Assembly: GCA_900555725.1 (NCBI GenBank)
Contig: USMD01000003.1
Coordinates: forward strand, 1 to 36,161
DNA from: an uncultured Garciella sp.
Lineage (GTDB): Bacteria; Bacillota; Clostridia; Eubacteriales; Garciellaceae
Reading direction: 5' to 3'
DNA length: 36,161 bases
The notes under the pieces are model-generated. The model was not told where the DNA came from and ran no database searches. It saw nothing but the letters and a program-made list of their open reading frames with translations. This document shows, in pieces, positions 15,108 through 23,792 of the stretch (position 1 is the first letter of the stretch; each line of letters begins with the position of its first letter). The position numbers were made by a program, and so were the translations under genes.

Positions 15108-18100
15108 TTATATCTCAAATAAGTCCCGAATCTCTTGCTCACTAAGCTTAGAAATCATGGTTTCCCCTGGTTGTATTACAGAATCTATCATTTTTTTCTT
15201 CTTTTCCTGTATATGAAATATTTTATCCTCTATGGTTCCCTTTGTAATGAGCTTGATTACCTGGACGGTGCTTTCCTGCCCTATTCGATAGGCTCTATCA
15301 GTAGCTTGCTCTTCTACTGCAGGGTTCCACCAGGGATCAAAGTGAATCACCGTATCAGCTCCTGTAAGATTTAACCCGGTGCCTCCCGCCTTAAGAGAAA
15401 TCAAAAATAGATCTTTTTCTCCTTGATTAAATTTACTTACCATATTTCCTCTTTCCTTAGTTTTCGTACTCCCATCTAAATAAAAATATTTTAGGTGATT
15501 ATGCTCTAAAAGCTCTCGGATCATTTTAAGCATAGTTGTAAATTGGGAAAACAAGAGAATTCTATGTCCACCTTGAAGAGATTCTTCGATTACTTCTTCT
15601 AACAATTCTAATTTTCCACTTTTTCCTTTATAATTTTTCAAAAATAATTCTGGATGACAGCATATTTGTCTCAATCTCGTAAGCCCCGCTAGTATCTTCA
15701 TATGACTTTTATGAAACCCCTTGTCTTTGATTTCCCGATCGATTTCTCCCTTTATTTGATTTAAATAACTTAAATAGACCAACTTCTGTTCTTTTGTAAG
15801 ATCTACTGTCATAATCGTTTCAATCTTTTCTGGAAGTTCCCTTAAGACATCTTTTTTCAGCCGCCTTAGAATAAAGGGAGAAATCTGTTTTTTTAATTGG
15901 GTTAATGCACCTTGATTATTTTCTTTAACAATCGGTCTCTCATATTTTTTTATAAACCTTCCATAAGATAATAAGAAACCCGGCATAATGAAATCAAAAA
16001 TAGACCAAAGTTCTGTAAGGGAATTCTCAATGGGAGTTCCTGTTAGGGCAAAACAATTTTCTTCCTTAATTTTTTTTACAGAGATAGCATTTTGGGAAGT
16101 TGAATTTTTAATATGCTGTGCTTCATCTAAAATACAATATCTAAATTCATACTCCTGGTATAAGTCAATATCTCGTCTAATTAAAGGATAGGAAGTTACA
16201 ATGAGATCATAGTCTGACAATTCCTTTATATTTTGATGTCTTTCTTCTTTTGTTCCAGAAACTACTAAAGTTTTTAATTGGGGAGCAAACTTCTCAACTT
16301 CAGAAAGCCAATTATACACTAAAGATGTTGGAGCAACCACCAGAGATGGTTTTGATCCTTTTTCTAATTTCTCTGATGTAAGCAAGGCTAAAACCTGTAT
16401 GGTTTTTCCAAGCCCCATATCATCAGCCAAAATTCCACCCATGCCATAATTAGAAAGGGTTTTTAACCATTTAAAACCAGCTACTTGATAATCCCTTAAT
16501 ATTTTTTGAAAATCATCTGGAATTTCATAATCTAAGTCCAAAGGCTCTTTAATATTTTGAACCAATTGTTTAAAGGCAATATTTCTATTAATATTTTTTA
16601 TCTTACTATCTTTCAGTATCTCATCTAAGTATAAGGCCCGATACTTTGGTATCTGAATATTCTTTTGACTTAAATCCTTTGGAGAAACATTAAGATAATC
16701 AACTAAACTAGAAAAATTTTCTACTTCTTCTAAATCTAAAGGAAGGAAGCTTCCTTCCTTTAGACGATAATATTTTTTCTTTTCTTGTATGGCTTTAAAA
16801 ACATCTAGTAGTTCCTCCTTATCTATGCCTTCAATATCAAAATCAAATTCTAAAAGATTGGAATTTTCATTGAGCCTCACCCTTGCAGATAGGGAAGAAG
16901 GACTATAGATTCGAATATTTTTAAAGTTCTCTGAATAGTATACTTCACTGTATTGTTGAAGTTTAGGAATAATCTCCATCAAAAATCTATAGATTTTTTC
17001 ATGCCCTTGTAAATAAATATATTCACTGGAAACCTTAAATTCTGCTTTTTCTATTAAAGCAATGATCTGATTTTCCTTTTCTATATCCCTTACTAAGATT
17101 CTATGATCTTCTAAATTCTTATGATCTTCTTGAAATGGATGTATGGTAATATCTCCATAAAGATATTTGATTTGGGCAGTCACATCTTCTCCCATTTTAT
17201 CTAAAAAGATTTCTGATTTTAATTCAGGCTTATAAATAGTCCTTTGTAATTTTTCATCTATGGTTAAGTCACCTATCTTCTCCACCCTTGGGAGCACCTG
17301 ACTTACAAAATTTTCATGGTATTCTTTGGGAATTGATAGGGTGCTTTGATCTTCTTTTTCCATGATATGATAAAAGGGTAAGAAAGTTTTTTGCTGTTCT
17401 TTAGATAGAGCATAAATATTCTTATCGTAAAAGAAATAAGCACCGTCTTCTGTTAAAGCCTGTAATTTCTTATCCTTCTTTATTTCTAAAAGGATGTCAT
17501 TACTGTCTTTTGTAGTAAGTTTAAACTCTATGGGAAGATCTTCCCTTAAAACATAGACATCCTCGTAGGTTATGCCTCCTATAGTTACATTTAATGCTCT
17601 ATTTTCCCTTTTCACCATTTCAAAAAATCTTTTTACCATAGCTGGAGAAAGAATCATATATTTTCCATGAAAGATACTGTATTTTTCAAATCCCCAAGAA
17701 GAAAAATTTAAAAGTTCCTCTTGTTCTACTACCTCTTTCATCAGGTCAATAAAAGATTGGTCTTCTTTCTGAAAAAAATGTCTTTCAGGGAAAAAGGTAA
17801 ATTGCTTTCCAAATTCCATGGGCTCATTTCTTTGAATCGTATGAATAAATTTCTTAGGACTTTTTAGTATATATAATTTTTCCTCCCCCAGCCTAAAAAA
17901 GATCTTCGAAGAATAATCATATCCATAATAAGAATCCTTCTCAAACTCGTAATTAATCTCTAAATTTAATGGAATCTTAGGTTGGACAACATCATAACGA
18001 AAATAATCTATAATATCCTGGATATATTTTCCCTTTTTTCTTTTTAATAATTCATAAATACTTTTCTTATTATGGGATATTGCAATTAAAACCGCGGCAA

Positions 18101-18353
18101 TGTGCTTACAATAACCAACATATTGATGGTAAGCAGGACAGGTACAAAAAGCATTATGAAACTCCCCATTCCCATCAAGATGTATTCCCACTTTGTATCT
18201 TTTGGTGCCTAAAACAATCGCTGTAAGCTGATTGTTTTCAAGATCAAACTCTAGATTTCCAACCTTGGAACTATTATAATATTGTTTTCCTTTGAAATAA
18301 GTGCGGCTTCCTCCACATATCTCTACGATCTCTTTTTCAGTAAATCCTAACAT
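15108..18353 (-). CDS. SNF2-family DEAD-like helicase with SWIM zinc finger
   Basis: 1081 residues from ATG at 18353, chosen because AAGG lies nine bases upstream; the frame extends 14 codons to a TTG without a ribosome site. Order of domains: SWIM zinc finger at about residues 70-84 (CTC, then CKH), a bacterial SNF2-associated region through the middle, then a SNF2 ATPase with Walker A ADDMGLGKT near 642-651, LDEAQHIKN near 742, SLTGTP-type motif (ALTGTPIENS), and helicase C with LFSQFTTML, GGTGLNL and QATDRAYRIGQ. ATP-dependent remodelling or translocation on DNA or protein-DNA complexes is expected. It stands alone with its own terminator, with no restriction or prophage genes nearby. Precise role unknown. 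Confidence 0.92.
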   Translation of the reverse strand: MLGFTEKEIVEICGGSRTYFKGKQYYNSSKVGNLEFDLENNQLTAIVLGTKRYKVGIHLDGNGEFHNAFCTCPAYHQYVGYCKHIAAVLIAISHNKKSIYELLKRKKGKYIQDIIDYFRYDVVQPKIPLNLEINYEFEKDSYYGYDYSSKIFFRLGEEKLYILKSPKKFIHTIQRNEPMEFGKQFTFFPERHFFQKEDQSFIDLMKEVVEQEELLNFSSWGFEKYSIFHGKYMILSPAMVKRFFEMVKRENRALNVTIGGITYEDVYVLREDLPIEFKLTTKDSNDILLEIKKDKKLQALTEDGAYFFYDKNIYALSKEQQKTFLPFYHIMEKEDQSTLSIPKEYHENFVSQVLPRVEKIGDLTIDEKLQRTIYKPELKSEIFLDKMGEDVTAQIKYLYGDITIHPFQEDHKNLEDHRILVRDIEKENQIIALIEKAEFKVSSEYIYLQGHEKIYRFLMEIIPKLQQYSEVYYSENFKNIRIYSPSSLSARVRLNENSNLLEFDFDIEGIDKEELLDVFKAIQEKKKYYRLKEGSFLPLDLEEVENFSSLVDYLNVSPKDLSQKNIQIPKYRALYLDEILKDSKIKNINRNIAFKQLVQNIKEPLDLDYEIPDDFQKILRDYQVAGFKWLKTLSNYGMGGILADDMGLGKTIQVLALLTSEKLEKGSKPSLVVAPTSLVYNWLSEVEKFAPQLKTLVVSGTKEERHQNIKELSDYDLIVTSYPLIRRDIDLYQEYEFRYCILDEAQHIKNSTSQNAISVKKIKEENCFALTGTPIENSLTELWSIFDFIMPGFLLSYGRFIKKYERPIVKENNQGALTQLKKQISPFILRRLKKDVLRELPEKIETIMTVDLTKEQKLVYLSYLNQIKGEIDREIKDKGFHKSHMKILAGLTRLRQICCHPELFLKNYKGKSGKLELLEEVIEESLQGGHRILLFSQFTTMLKMIRELLEHNHLKYFYLDGSTKTKERGNMVSKFNQGEKDLFLISLKAGGTGLNLTGADTVIHFDPWWNPAVEEQATDRAYRIGQESTVQVIKLITKGTIEDKIFHIQEKKKKMIDSVIQPGETMISKLSEQEIRDLFEI

Positions 18354-18417
18354 TTTCTTCATCCTTATTTTTAGTGATGGTATTTTTGATGGCAATGATT
18401 CTTAATTGTATATTATA

Positions 18418-18918
18418 TCATATTTCATTATTAGATATGGTTAAATCTCCAAAGGCTGCATTGATAAGTCCCATAAGATCCCTTACCGATAAGGTCATTT
18501 GTAATCCTACTTTTCCAGCACTTACAGTAATTTTTTCTAAATGCTCCGCCTGGTTTCCAATAGCTGTTTTAAATAGTTTTTTCATTCCTATAGGGGAACA
18601 ACCTCCCTTGATATATCCAGTAACCTTGGTGATGTCCTTTGCGGGAATCATTTCTATTTTCTTTTCTCCAAAATGGGAAGCCACTTTTTTTAAATCCAAT
18701 GCACAGGCAACAGGGATGACACAAACATAGTATTCCTTACTTGTCCCTTGGAGCACTAAAGTTTTAAAAACCGCATCAGGATCTTTCCCCACTTGCTTAG
18801 CAACCGATACTCCATCTAAAAAGCCATCGGGGGCATCATAGGTTTGTACTTCATATTTTATTTCATGGGAATCTAGAATACGAAGGGCATTGGTCTTATG
18901 AATTTTCCTCTTTGCCAT
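18418..18918 (-). CDS. ybaK: Cys-tRNA(Pro)/Cys-tRNA(Cys) deacylase YbaK
   Basis: 166 residues, normal for YbaK. It hydrolyses cysteine mischarged onto tRNA-Pro. Seen are KTNALRILDSHEIKYEVQTYD at the N-terminus, VFKTLVLQG with the conserved Lys, CALDLKKVA, and the YIKGGCSPIGMKKLF signature that separates YbaK from ProX and the ProRS insertion domain. GGAGAG precedes ATG at 18918. It is transcribed in the same direction as the helicase gene 65 bases downstream and may share its transcript. Confidence 0.93.
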   Translation of the reverse strand: MAKRKIHKTNALRILDSHEIKYEVQTYDAPDGFLDGVSVAKQVGKDPDAVFKTLVLQGTSKEYYVCVIPVACALDLKKVASHFGEKKIEMIPAKDITKVTGYIKGGCSPIGMKKLFKTAIGNQAEHLEKITVSAGKVGLQMTLSVRDLMGLINAAFGDLTISNNEI

Positions 18919-18991
18919 GTTTTATCTCTCCTAACTATAGTATATGATAAAATTTTTCAATTTTATTTTATATAGATTATTGATGAAAAGC

Positions 18992-19034
18992 AAACAAATA
19001 CCCCTCTAATTGAATCTTACAGGGGTATTTGTTT
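18992..19034. terminator. 14-bp perfect hairpin upstream of ybaK
   Basis: AAACAAATACCCCT (18992-19005) pairs exactly with 19021-19034 around a 15-base loop. It lies in the ybaK-larA gap, just past a second hairpin that is a better terminator for larA. Its tail is only moderately T-rich, so a back-up terminator or a leader structure for ybaK are both possible. Confidence 0.5.
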
Positions 19035-19059
19035 TATATGTTTATTGTGGTTTAAATGA

Positions 19060-19095
19060 AAAACGCCTTCCTTTGTAGTGAAAGATCGGCGTTTT
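19060..19095 (-). terminator. Terminator of the larA-kdgT unit
   Basis: AAAACGCC and GGCGTTTT bracket an inner CTTT/AAAG pairing. Read on the minus strand the stem ends in TTTTTCATTT. It starts 17 bases after the larA stop. Confidence 0.75.
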
Positions 19096-19111
19096 GTAAT
19101 TCTGTTAAAGA

Positions 19112-20386
19112 TTAGAGAACAATGACAGAAACTCCATCGGGAATCACGGTGATTTTAGAGCCCTTTTTTTCCAAGATTTCATCCGCATTTTTGATGGCTT
19201 CATCAACAGAATGAGCTGGAATCATATGCAGATCACGAACCATCTCGTCGGGTGCATCTGATATATATATCACTTTACATCTTTTTAAAATACGAGCAAA
19301 TATTTGAGACTGCCACTGATCCGGGATAGTCTTTTCGCTTGGAGTAGCTAAAAATTCATCCATGATTTTATCTATATCCTGTTCTTCTTTAAATGACTTA
19401 TAGAATCGGTCTCCTCCATGCCCATCGTTTGATTTTGCAAGTACAATCATTACTCCACCATCATTTATGGTAGCTTCTGCTGCGGTCATACATTTTACTG
19501 CTTGATAAATATTTTGGTCTAATGGATATCCTCCATTTGTGGTAATCACAATATCTGAAGGTACACTTTTTACCTTGCATTTGGTATTTAAAAAGTTACG
19601 GCCCTCAATATGGGCTAAATCACAATCCCCTGCTACCGCATACACAACTTCTTTTTCAGCATTTATGACAACATTTACGATGAAATCCAATCTTGCAGCC
19701 CTAGCAGCATAAAGCATATCGATATGGACCGGATTGCCGTCTATATTCCCAGTTCTAGCCCTGTCACTGTTAATAAATTTTGCATTATGATTATACATAA
19801 CAGTAGCTCTGCTGGCAATGCCCGGTAGTATACTCTTTCTTCCACCGGAATAACCTGCAAAGAAGTGAGGCTCTATAAATCCTTCTGCCACTAAAAGATC
19901 TGCTCCTACCGCAAGTTTATTAATAATCAGTTGTCCCCCTGAAGGAAGCATTCCGATGTTAATAAGCATACTTTCATCATCACAATCATGTACGTATATT
20001 TTTTCATTGGCAACAATTTCTGTTCCAAATTTTTCTACTAATTCTTCCTTTGTCGTCCCCCTATGGCATCCTGTAGAAATAAGTATTGTAATATCAGCAT
20101 CTGGATTCCCCTTTCTAATTTCTGCAAGCATGAGAGGCATAATTATTTTACTAGGTACTGGCCTTGTATGATCACTAGAAATGATCACAATCTTATCTTT
20201 GCCCTTTGCAATTTCTTTTAACCTTGGTGTTCCTATAGGATTTTCAATTGCCTCTTGGACTAATTCTTCTTGACTCTTTTTCGGCCTATACTCATGCATA
20301 CCTGATACTAGTACAGCATTTAATCTTTCCTCAGGTATATTGGCTTCCATATATTCTTTTCCATAAGGTAATTTAATAGTTTTCAT
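19112..20386 (-). CDS. larA: LarA family nickel-pincer 2-hydroxyacid racemase/epimerase
   Basis: 424 residues, full length. Residues known in Lactobacillus plantarum LarA fall at the same numbers here: Asp72 and Arg75 in SSDHTRPVPS, His108 in STGCHRG, His174 in EPHFFAGYSGG, Lys184 (covalent attachment of the nickel-pincer nucleotide), His200 (nickel ligand, YNHN) and Tyr294, Gln295, Lys298 in NIYQAVK. The active site is therefore complete. The enzyme interconverts the stereoisomers of a 2-hydroxyacid by hydride transfer. The family covers lactate, malate, gluconate-type and other substrates. It follows a KdgT-type permease by 19 bases, suggesting the imported compound is the substrate. The cofactor genes larB, larC and larE are not in the window. 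Confidence 0.9.
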   Translation of the reverse strand: MKTIKLPYGKEYMEANIPEERLNAVLVSGMHEYRPKKSQEELVQEAIENPIGTPRLKEIAKGKDKIVIISSDHTRPVPSKIIMPLMLAEIRKGNPDADITILISTGCHRGTTKEELVEKFGTEIVANEKIYVHDCDDESMLINIGMLPSGGQLIINKLAVGADLLVAEGFIEPHFFAGYSGGRKSILPGIASRATVMYNHNAKFINSDRARTGNIDGNPVHIDMLYAARAARLDFIVNVVINAEKEVVYAVAGDCDLAHIEGRNFLNTKCKVKSVPSDIVITTNGGYPLDQNIYQAVKCMTAAEATINDGGVMIVLAKSNDGHGGDRFYKSFKEEQDIDKIMDEFLATPSEKTIPDQWQSQIFARILKRCKVIYISDAPDEMVRDLHMIPAHSVDEAIKNADEILEKKGSKITVIPDGVSVIVL

Positions 20387-20405
20387 ATCTTATCCCTCCG
20401 ATATT

Positions 20406-21356
20406 TTATGTTAATGTGTGATCCCTCATTTTTTCCTGTCGATCTAAAAAGCTTACCAATATTGGGCAAAAAATAGCTGTAACAATAATGGCTGCTGCAA
20501 TTTGAACAGTAGCTGTAGATGCAATTACCTCTAGCGATGGATCCACTGCTGCTAGAGCCGCCGGTGTTGCAACTGCATTCCCTGCCGTAGTTCCAATAGC
20601 TGCACCTACCTGTGGGTGTTCCGATTTTAATAATTTCATTGCAAAATATCCACCAAAGCCTGTTACCAGAGTATTAGTCACTCCTAGAAGGATTCCAGGA
20701 AAACCTGCCTCTATAATTTGTCTGAAATCTAAAGCGGAGCCTAATGGAAAGGCGAAAAACGGAATAATCATAGAAGTACCTGGTTCCAAAAATTCTCTTA
20801 ACTCCTCATCTAAATTTCCTAGTATAAGACCAATAAGGATTGGAACAATAGTTGCAATCAAGTCTATAATGGGAATTTCAGCAATTCCTGTTGCTCCAAA
20901 GGCTAACATAGTCAAAAAGGGCCCATCATTGATGGACAATATGGAAATAGCCCCAACGTCAGTCGAGTCTCCATATTCTCCTGCTAAAGCTGCGTAAAGG
21001 CCTCCATTAGAGTTTGTTACCGCTGCTATGACTGCAAGGGGTGCAATTCCTAAGGCCCCTTCAGCTCCAAATAAGTTATTAATTAAGATTCCCAGAGCAG
21101 CTCCTAAAAAAAATTTTACTAATGTTAAAATAATCCCCTTTGCCAAAGGCATCCCTGCTTGTTTTACATTGATCTGTGACCCTGTACAGAATAAAAACAC
21201 TGCTAAAATAGGCATAGCCCCTGTTTTAAATAGATGGGTAGTAAACCCTCCTATTTCTAATACTTCCGGGAAAAAAGTATTAATAAGGGCCCCTAACAAA
21301 AGAGGAACTACCATTAGCCCTCCTGGTACTTTTTTTACTGCTTTTAATATGTGCAT
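20406..21356 (-). CDS. kdgT: 2-keto-3-deoxygluconate permease family transporter
   Basis: 316 residues from the chosen start, with about ten hydrophobic segments. KdgT family features include MHILKAVKKVPGGLMVVPLLLGALINTFFPE, FLFCTGSQINVKQAG, AVTNSNGGLYAALAGEYGD, LSINDGPFLTML, the FFAFPLGSALDF segment and TTAGNAVATPAALAAVDP. Characterised members take up 2-keto-3-deoxygluconate with protons. ATG at 21356 is fixed by AGGAGGGG just upstream; the open frame continues 21 codons further without a site. It is the first gene of a pair with larA. Because no other pectin or uronate genes are present, the true substrate may be another hydroxy- or keto-acid. Confidence 0.88.
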   Translation of the reverse strand: MHILKAVKKVPGGLMVVPLLLGALINTFFPEVLEIGGFTTHLFKTGAMPILAVFLFCTGSQINVKQAGMPLAKGIILTLVKFFLGAALGILINNLFGAEGALGIAPLAVIAAVTNSNGGLYAALAGEYGDSTDVGAISILSINDGPFLTMLAFGATGIAEIPIIDLIATIVPILIGLILGNLDEELREFLEPGTSMIIPFFAFPLGSALDFRQIIEAGFPGILLGVTNTLVTGFGGYFAMKLLKSEHPQVGAAIGTTAGNAVATPAALAAVDPSLEVIASTATVQIAAAIIVTAIFCPILVSFLDRQEKMRDHTLT

Positions 21357-21499
21357 CTTTTCCCCTCCTAGTTCGATCCATATAACTTTAGTTTCAAATG
21401 GGATTTGAAGGCATACCAAGGATAATCATAATCTTATCTACTATTTATTCCCGTATAGCACTAAATCATACGTCATTTTGAATTTTATACTCTAGGAGA

Positions 21500-21528
21500 T
21501 TGACAAAAAAACAAGTTTTTCCTATAAT
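21500..21528 (+). promoter_or_regulatory. Consensus sigma-A promoter for the DUF3842 gene
   Basis: TTGACA (21500-21505), a 17-base spacer and TATAAT (21523-21528): a perfect match to the housekeeping promoter. It implies a 5' leader of about 90 bases before the start at 21627. Confidence 0.88.
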
Positions 21529-21626
21529 TTATCTATAGTTTTTACTATCAATCTATGAATTATAACTTATCATTATAACTTAAAAATCTATTGATCTTAT
21601 ATTAAAAATTTTATTAGATAGGTTGT

Positions 21627-22049
21627 GTGGTTTCGGTGAAAATAGCGGTTATAGATGGTCAAGGCGGCGGTATTGGCAAAAAATTAATAGAAAAAATTAG
21701 AAAATCTGTATCAAATCAGTTTGAAATTATAGCTTTAGGGACAAATTCTTTAGCTACTTCGGGAATGATAAAATCCGGAGCAAATAGGGGGGCTACTGGA
21801 GAAAATCCTATCGTAATCAATGCAAATAAAGTGGATGTCATTATGGGGCCTATTGCTATTTTGATTTCTAATTCCATTATGGGAGAAATTACTCCAAAAA
21901 TTGTAAATGCAATAGGAAATAGTGAAGCTTTAAAAATACTAATTCCCATAAATAAATGTAACACTAAAATATCTGGTACGAGAAATAAAAGCATGAATGA
22001 ATTGTTAGATGATGCTGTGGAAGAACTATTGGCATATAATGCCAAATGA
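21627..22049 (+). CDS. DUF3842 family protein
   Basis: 140 residues, with the DUF3842 pattern: KIAVIDGQGGGIGKKLIEKI (Rossmann-like glycine-rich turn), IIALGTNSLATSGMIKSGANRGATGENPIV, KVDVIMGPIAILISNSIMGEITPKI and ILIPINKCNTKISG. The family is uncharacterised, common in Clostridia, and looks like a small nucleotide- or dinucleotide-binding protein. Two GTG starts are possible, 21627 and 21636; the latter gives the usual MKIAVIDGQGGG beginning but sits far from the AGG element, so the first is listed. Its stop is three bases from the stop of convergent cobT, with no terminator between. Confidence 0.83.
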   Translation: MVSVKIAVIDGQGGGIGKKLIEKIRKSVSNQFEIIALGTNSLATSGMIKSGANRGATGENPIVINANKVDVIMGPIAILISNSIMGEITPKIVNAIGNSEALKILIPINKCNTKISGTRNKSMNELLDDAVEELLAYNAK

Positions 22050-22052
22050 TCA

Positions 22053-23105
22053 TTAGATAGCTTCAATTTCTGTTTGGGCAAAGGTTCCCATTTCCTTTGT
22101 CATAGTAATCGCTGCATCTATAATGCCAAAAGTTAAAGCAGCTCCACTTCCTTCTCCTAAACGCATTTTCATATCTAAATAAGGTTTAAACCCTAAAAAA
22201 GAGGAGGCAATTTTTGCTCCCTTCTCGGCAGATATATGAGAATACATCAAATAGTCAAATACCTTTGGCTCTAAACCTATAGCAATAGCAGCAGATGCAG
22301 TAGAAATAAATCCATCTACTAATACGGGAATATGCTTTGCCGCTCCGGTCAACATGATTCCTGCCATGGCTCCTATTTCTAATCCTCCTACCTTAGATAA
22401 TACATCTATAGCATCGTTCTTATTAGGTTTATTGATCTCTAATGCCTTTCGAATAACCTCAACCTTTTTCCTTCTAACCGTTTCAGATATATTGGCCCCA
22501 ATCCCGGTTAATTCTAATGGATCTCTCCCAGTAAAAGCTGCCATAATTGCTGTACTTGGGGTGGTATTTCCTATGCCCATTTCTCCAGTGGCTAATATAT
22601 TATATCCCTTCTCTATAAGACTATTTGCAACCTCGATTCCTACTTCTAAGGACTTTATAGCTTCTTCCCTTGACATAGCTGGACCCTTTGATAAATCTTC
22701 TGTTCCTCTTCTGATTTTTCGATTTATTACCTTTGGATTTCCTAAATCAGCATTCACTCCTACATCTACAACTACCACATCGGCTCCCATTGTTTTGGAA
22801 ATTGCCCCTACTCCGCTCTTTCCTTCTGCAATAATATTATTCGTCATAATAGCAGTTACCTTCTGTGGTTGAAGAGTTACCCCAGATTTCACAACACCAT
22901 GATCTCCAGCACATACCACAACTGCTTTTTTTAAAGGTTTTAAATCTGTATTTCTATAAATGCCACTTAACTGAACAGCTATTTCTTCTAATACTCCCAA
23001 ACTTCCCAAGGGTTTTAATAGATTATCTACCTTTTTTCTTTCTTCTTTCATAATATCTCTGTCTACTTCTTTAATCTCTTGAAGAGTACTTTTTAATAAA
23101 TTCAT
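22053..23105 (-). CDS. cobT: Nicotinate-nucleotide-dimethylbenzimidazole phosphoribosyltransferase
   Basis: 350 residues, the usual length. It makes alpha-ribazole phosphate from nicotinate mononucleotide and dimethylbenzimidazole (or another base), for the lower ligand of cobalamin. Hallmarks are LKPLGSLGVLEEIAVQLSGI, VVVCAGDHGVVKSGVT, LATGEMGIGNTTPSTAIMAAFTG, IGAMAGIMLTGAA, DGFISTASAAIAI and SHISAEKGAK, whose Glu is the likely catalytic base. Last gene of the riboswitch-controlled operon, two bases after cobC. Confidence 0.95.
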   Translation of the reverse strand: MNLLKSTLQEIKEVDRDIMKEERKKVDNLLKPLGSLGVLEEIAVQLSGIYRNTDLKPLKKAVVVCAGDHGVVKSGVTLQPQKVTAIMTNNIIAEGKSGVGAISKTMGADVVVVDVGVNADLGNPKVINRKIRRGTEDLSKGPAMSREEAIKSLEVGIEVANSLIEKGYNILATGEMGIGNTTPSTAIMAAFTGRDPLELTGIGANISETVRRKKVEVIRKALEINKPNKNDAIDVLSKVGGLEIGAMAGIMLTGAAKHIPVLVDGFISTASAAIAIGLEPKVFDYLMYSHISAEKGAKIASSFLGFKPYLDMKMRLGEGSGAALTFGIIDAAITMTKEMGTFAQTEIEAI

Positions 23106-23107
23106 TT

Positions 23108-23719
23108 TTAAATTTCTCCTTTTTCTTGCAAGGTATCTAAAGTAATAAGACTCTTTAGCATTCCAAAATTATTTTCATAACTTATTTTAACAATTCCTCC
23201 CAAAGGAATATGAAAATGTCCCCTATCTGTGATCTGTAAATTGAGTAAATGGATTATGATACTTTGTATGGTTCCACCATGACAGATTAGCATACATTTG
23301 CCACAATCGTTTTTTATAGAATCCAAAAAATGAATAACACGACGATGAAAAAGTTTAAGACTATCTCCTCTAGGAATTTGATAATTTACATAATCCTCTT
23401 CCCATTTCAACCAATATTTTTGGTAATTCATTACAATATCTTGAAAAGTAAGATTCTCAAAAATTCCAAAATTCATCTCAGATAGCTCCTCTACCACTTT
23501 TACTGGAGTATTAGTATCCTGCCCTACCTTTTTGGCAATATCTAAAGCTCTAGACAAAGGACTAGAATAAATAATATCTACTGGATGATTTTTTAAAAAA
23601 TGAGTGAGTTTTGTAAATTGTTTTTTTCCTTGCTCAGTATATTTTACATCAGTAATCCCTGCGAATCTTTTTTGAGTATTTCCCATAGTCTCTACATGGC
23701 GAACTAGTAAAAAATCCAT
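23108..23719 (-). CDS. cobC: Histidine phosphatase, probable alpha-ribazole phosphatase CobC
   Basis: 203 residues of the phosphoglycerate mutase-like histidine phosphatase branch. The N-terminal catalytic motif reads LVRHVET, keeping Arg7 and the phosphorylated His8 but with Val in place of the usual Gly; Arg57 in SSPLSRA, Glu81 in LSEMNFGIFE and His147 in CHGGTI complete the site. Placement between cobS and cobT points to removal of the 5'-phosphate from alpha-ribazole phosphate or cobalamin phosphate (CobC role). General phosphatase activity cannot be excluded. A good ribosome site (TAGGAGG) precedes ATG at 23719. Confidence 0.86.
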   Translation of the reverse strand: MDFLLVRHVETMGNTQKRFAGITDVKYTEQGKKQFTKLTHFLKNHPVDIIYSSPLSRALDIAKKVGQDTNTPVKVVEELSEMNFGIFENLTFQDIVMNYQKYWLKWEEDYVNYQIPRGDSLKLFHRRVIHFLDSIKNDCGKCMLICHGGTIQSIIIHLLNLQITDRGHFHIPLGGIVKISYENNFGMLKSLITLDTLQEKGEI

Positions 23720-23750
23720 TTTTACCTCCTAAAGATAAAATAATCTAATA

Positions 23751-23765
23751 AATGAAGACATCTAT
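23751..23765 (+). repeat. Dispersed motif copy (cobC-cobS gap)
   Basis: AATGAAGACATCTAT, identical over 15 bases to 2979-2993 and to the complement of 6317-6331. Located in the only sizeable gap between cobS and cobC. Confidence 0.5.
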
Positions 23766-23792
23766 TCCTTTTAATATTTCACAATACTAGAT

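Noticed and set aside
15108..18353. Possible defence-system component (SNF2 helicase, as in DISARM or similar)
   Set aside because: No methylase, nuclease or phospholipase partner is nearby; the neighbours are housekeeping genes. SWIM-SNF2 proteins are common chromosomal genes in Firmicutes.
21716..22081. Minus-strand open frame of 121 codons opposite the DUF3842 gene
   Set aside because: It lies entirely antisense to a recognisable protein family, has no ribosome site, and its product is unlike any family I know.
22354..22872. Plus-strand open frame of 172 codons inside cobT
   Set aside because: It is a shadow of a well-conserved CobT coding sequence on the other strand; composition is that of complementary codons.
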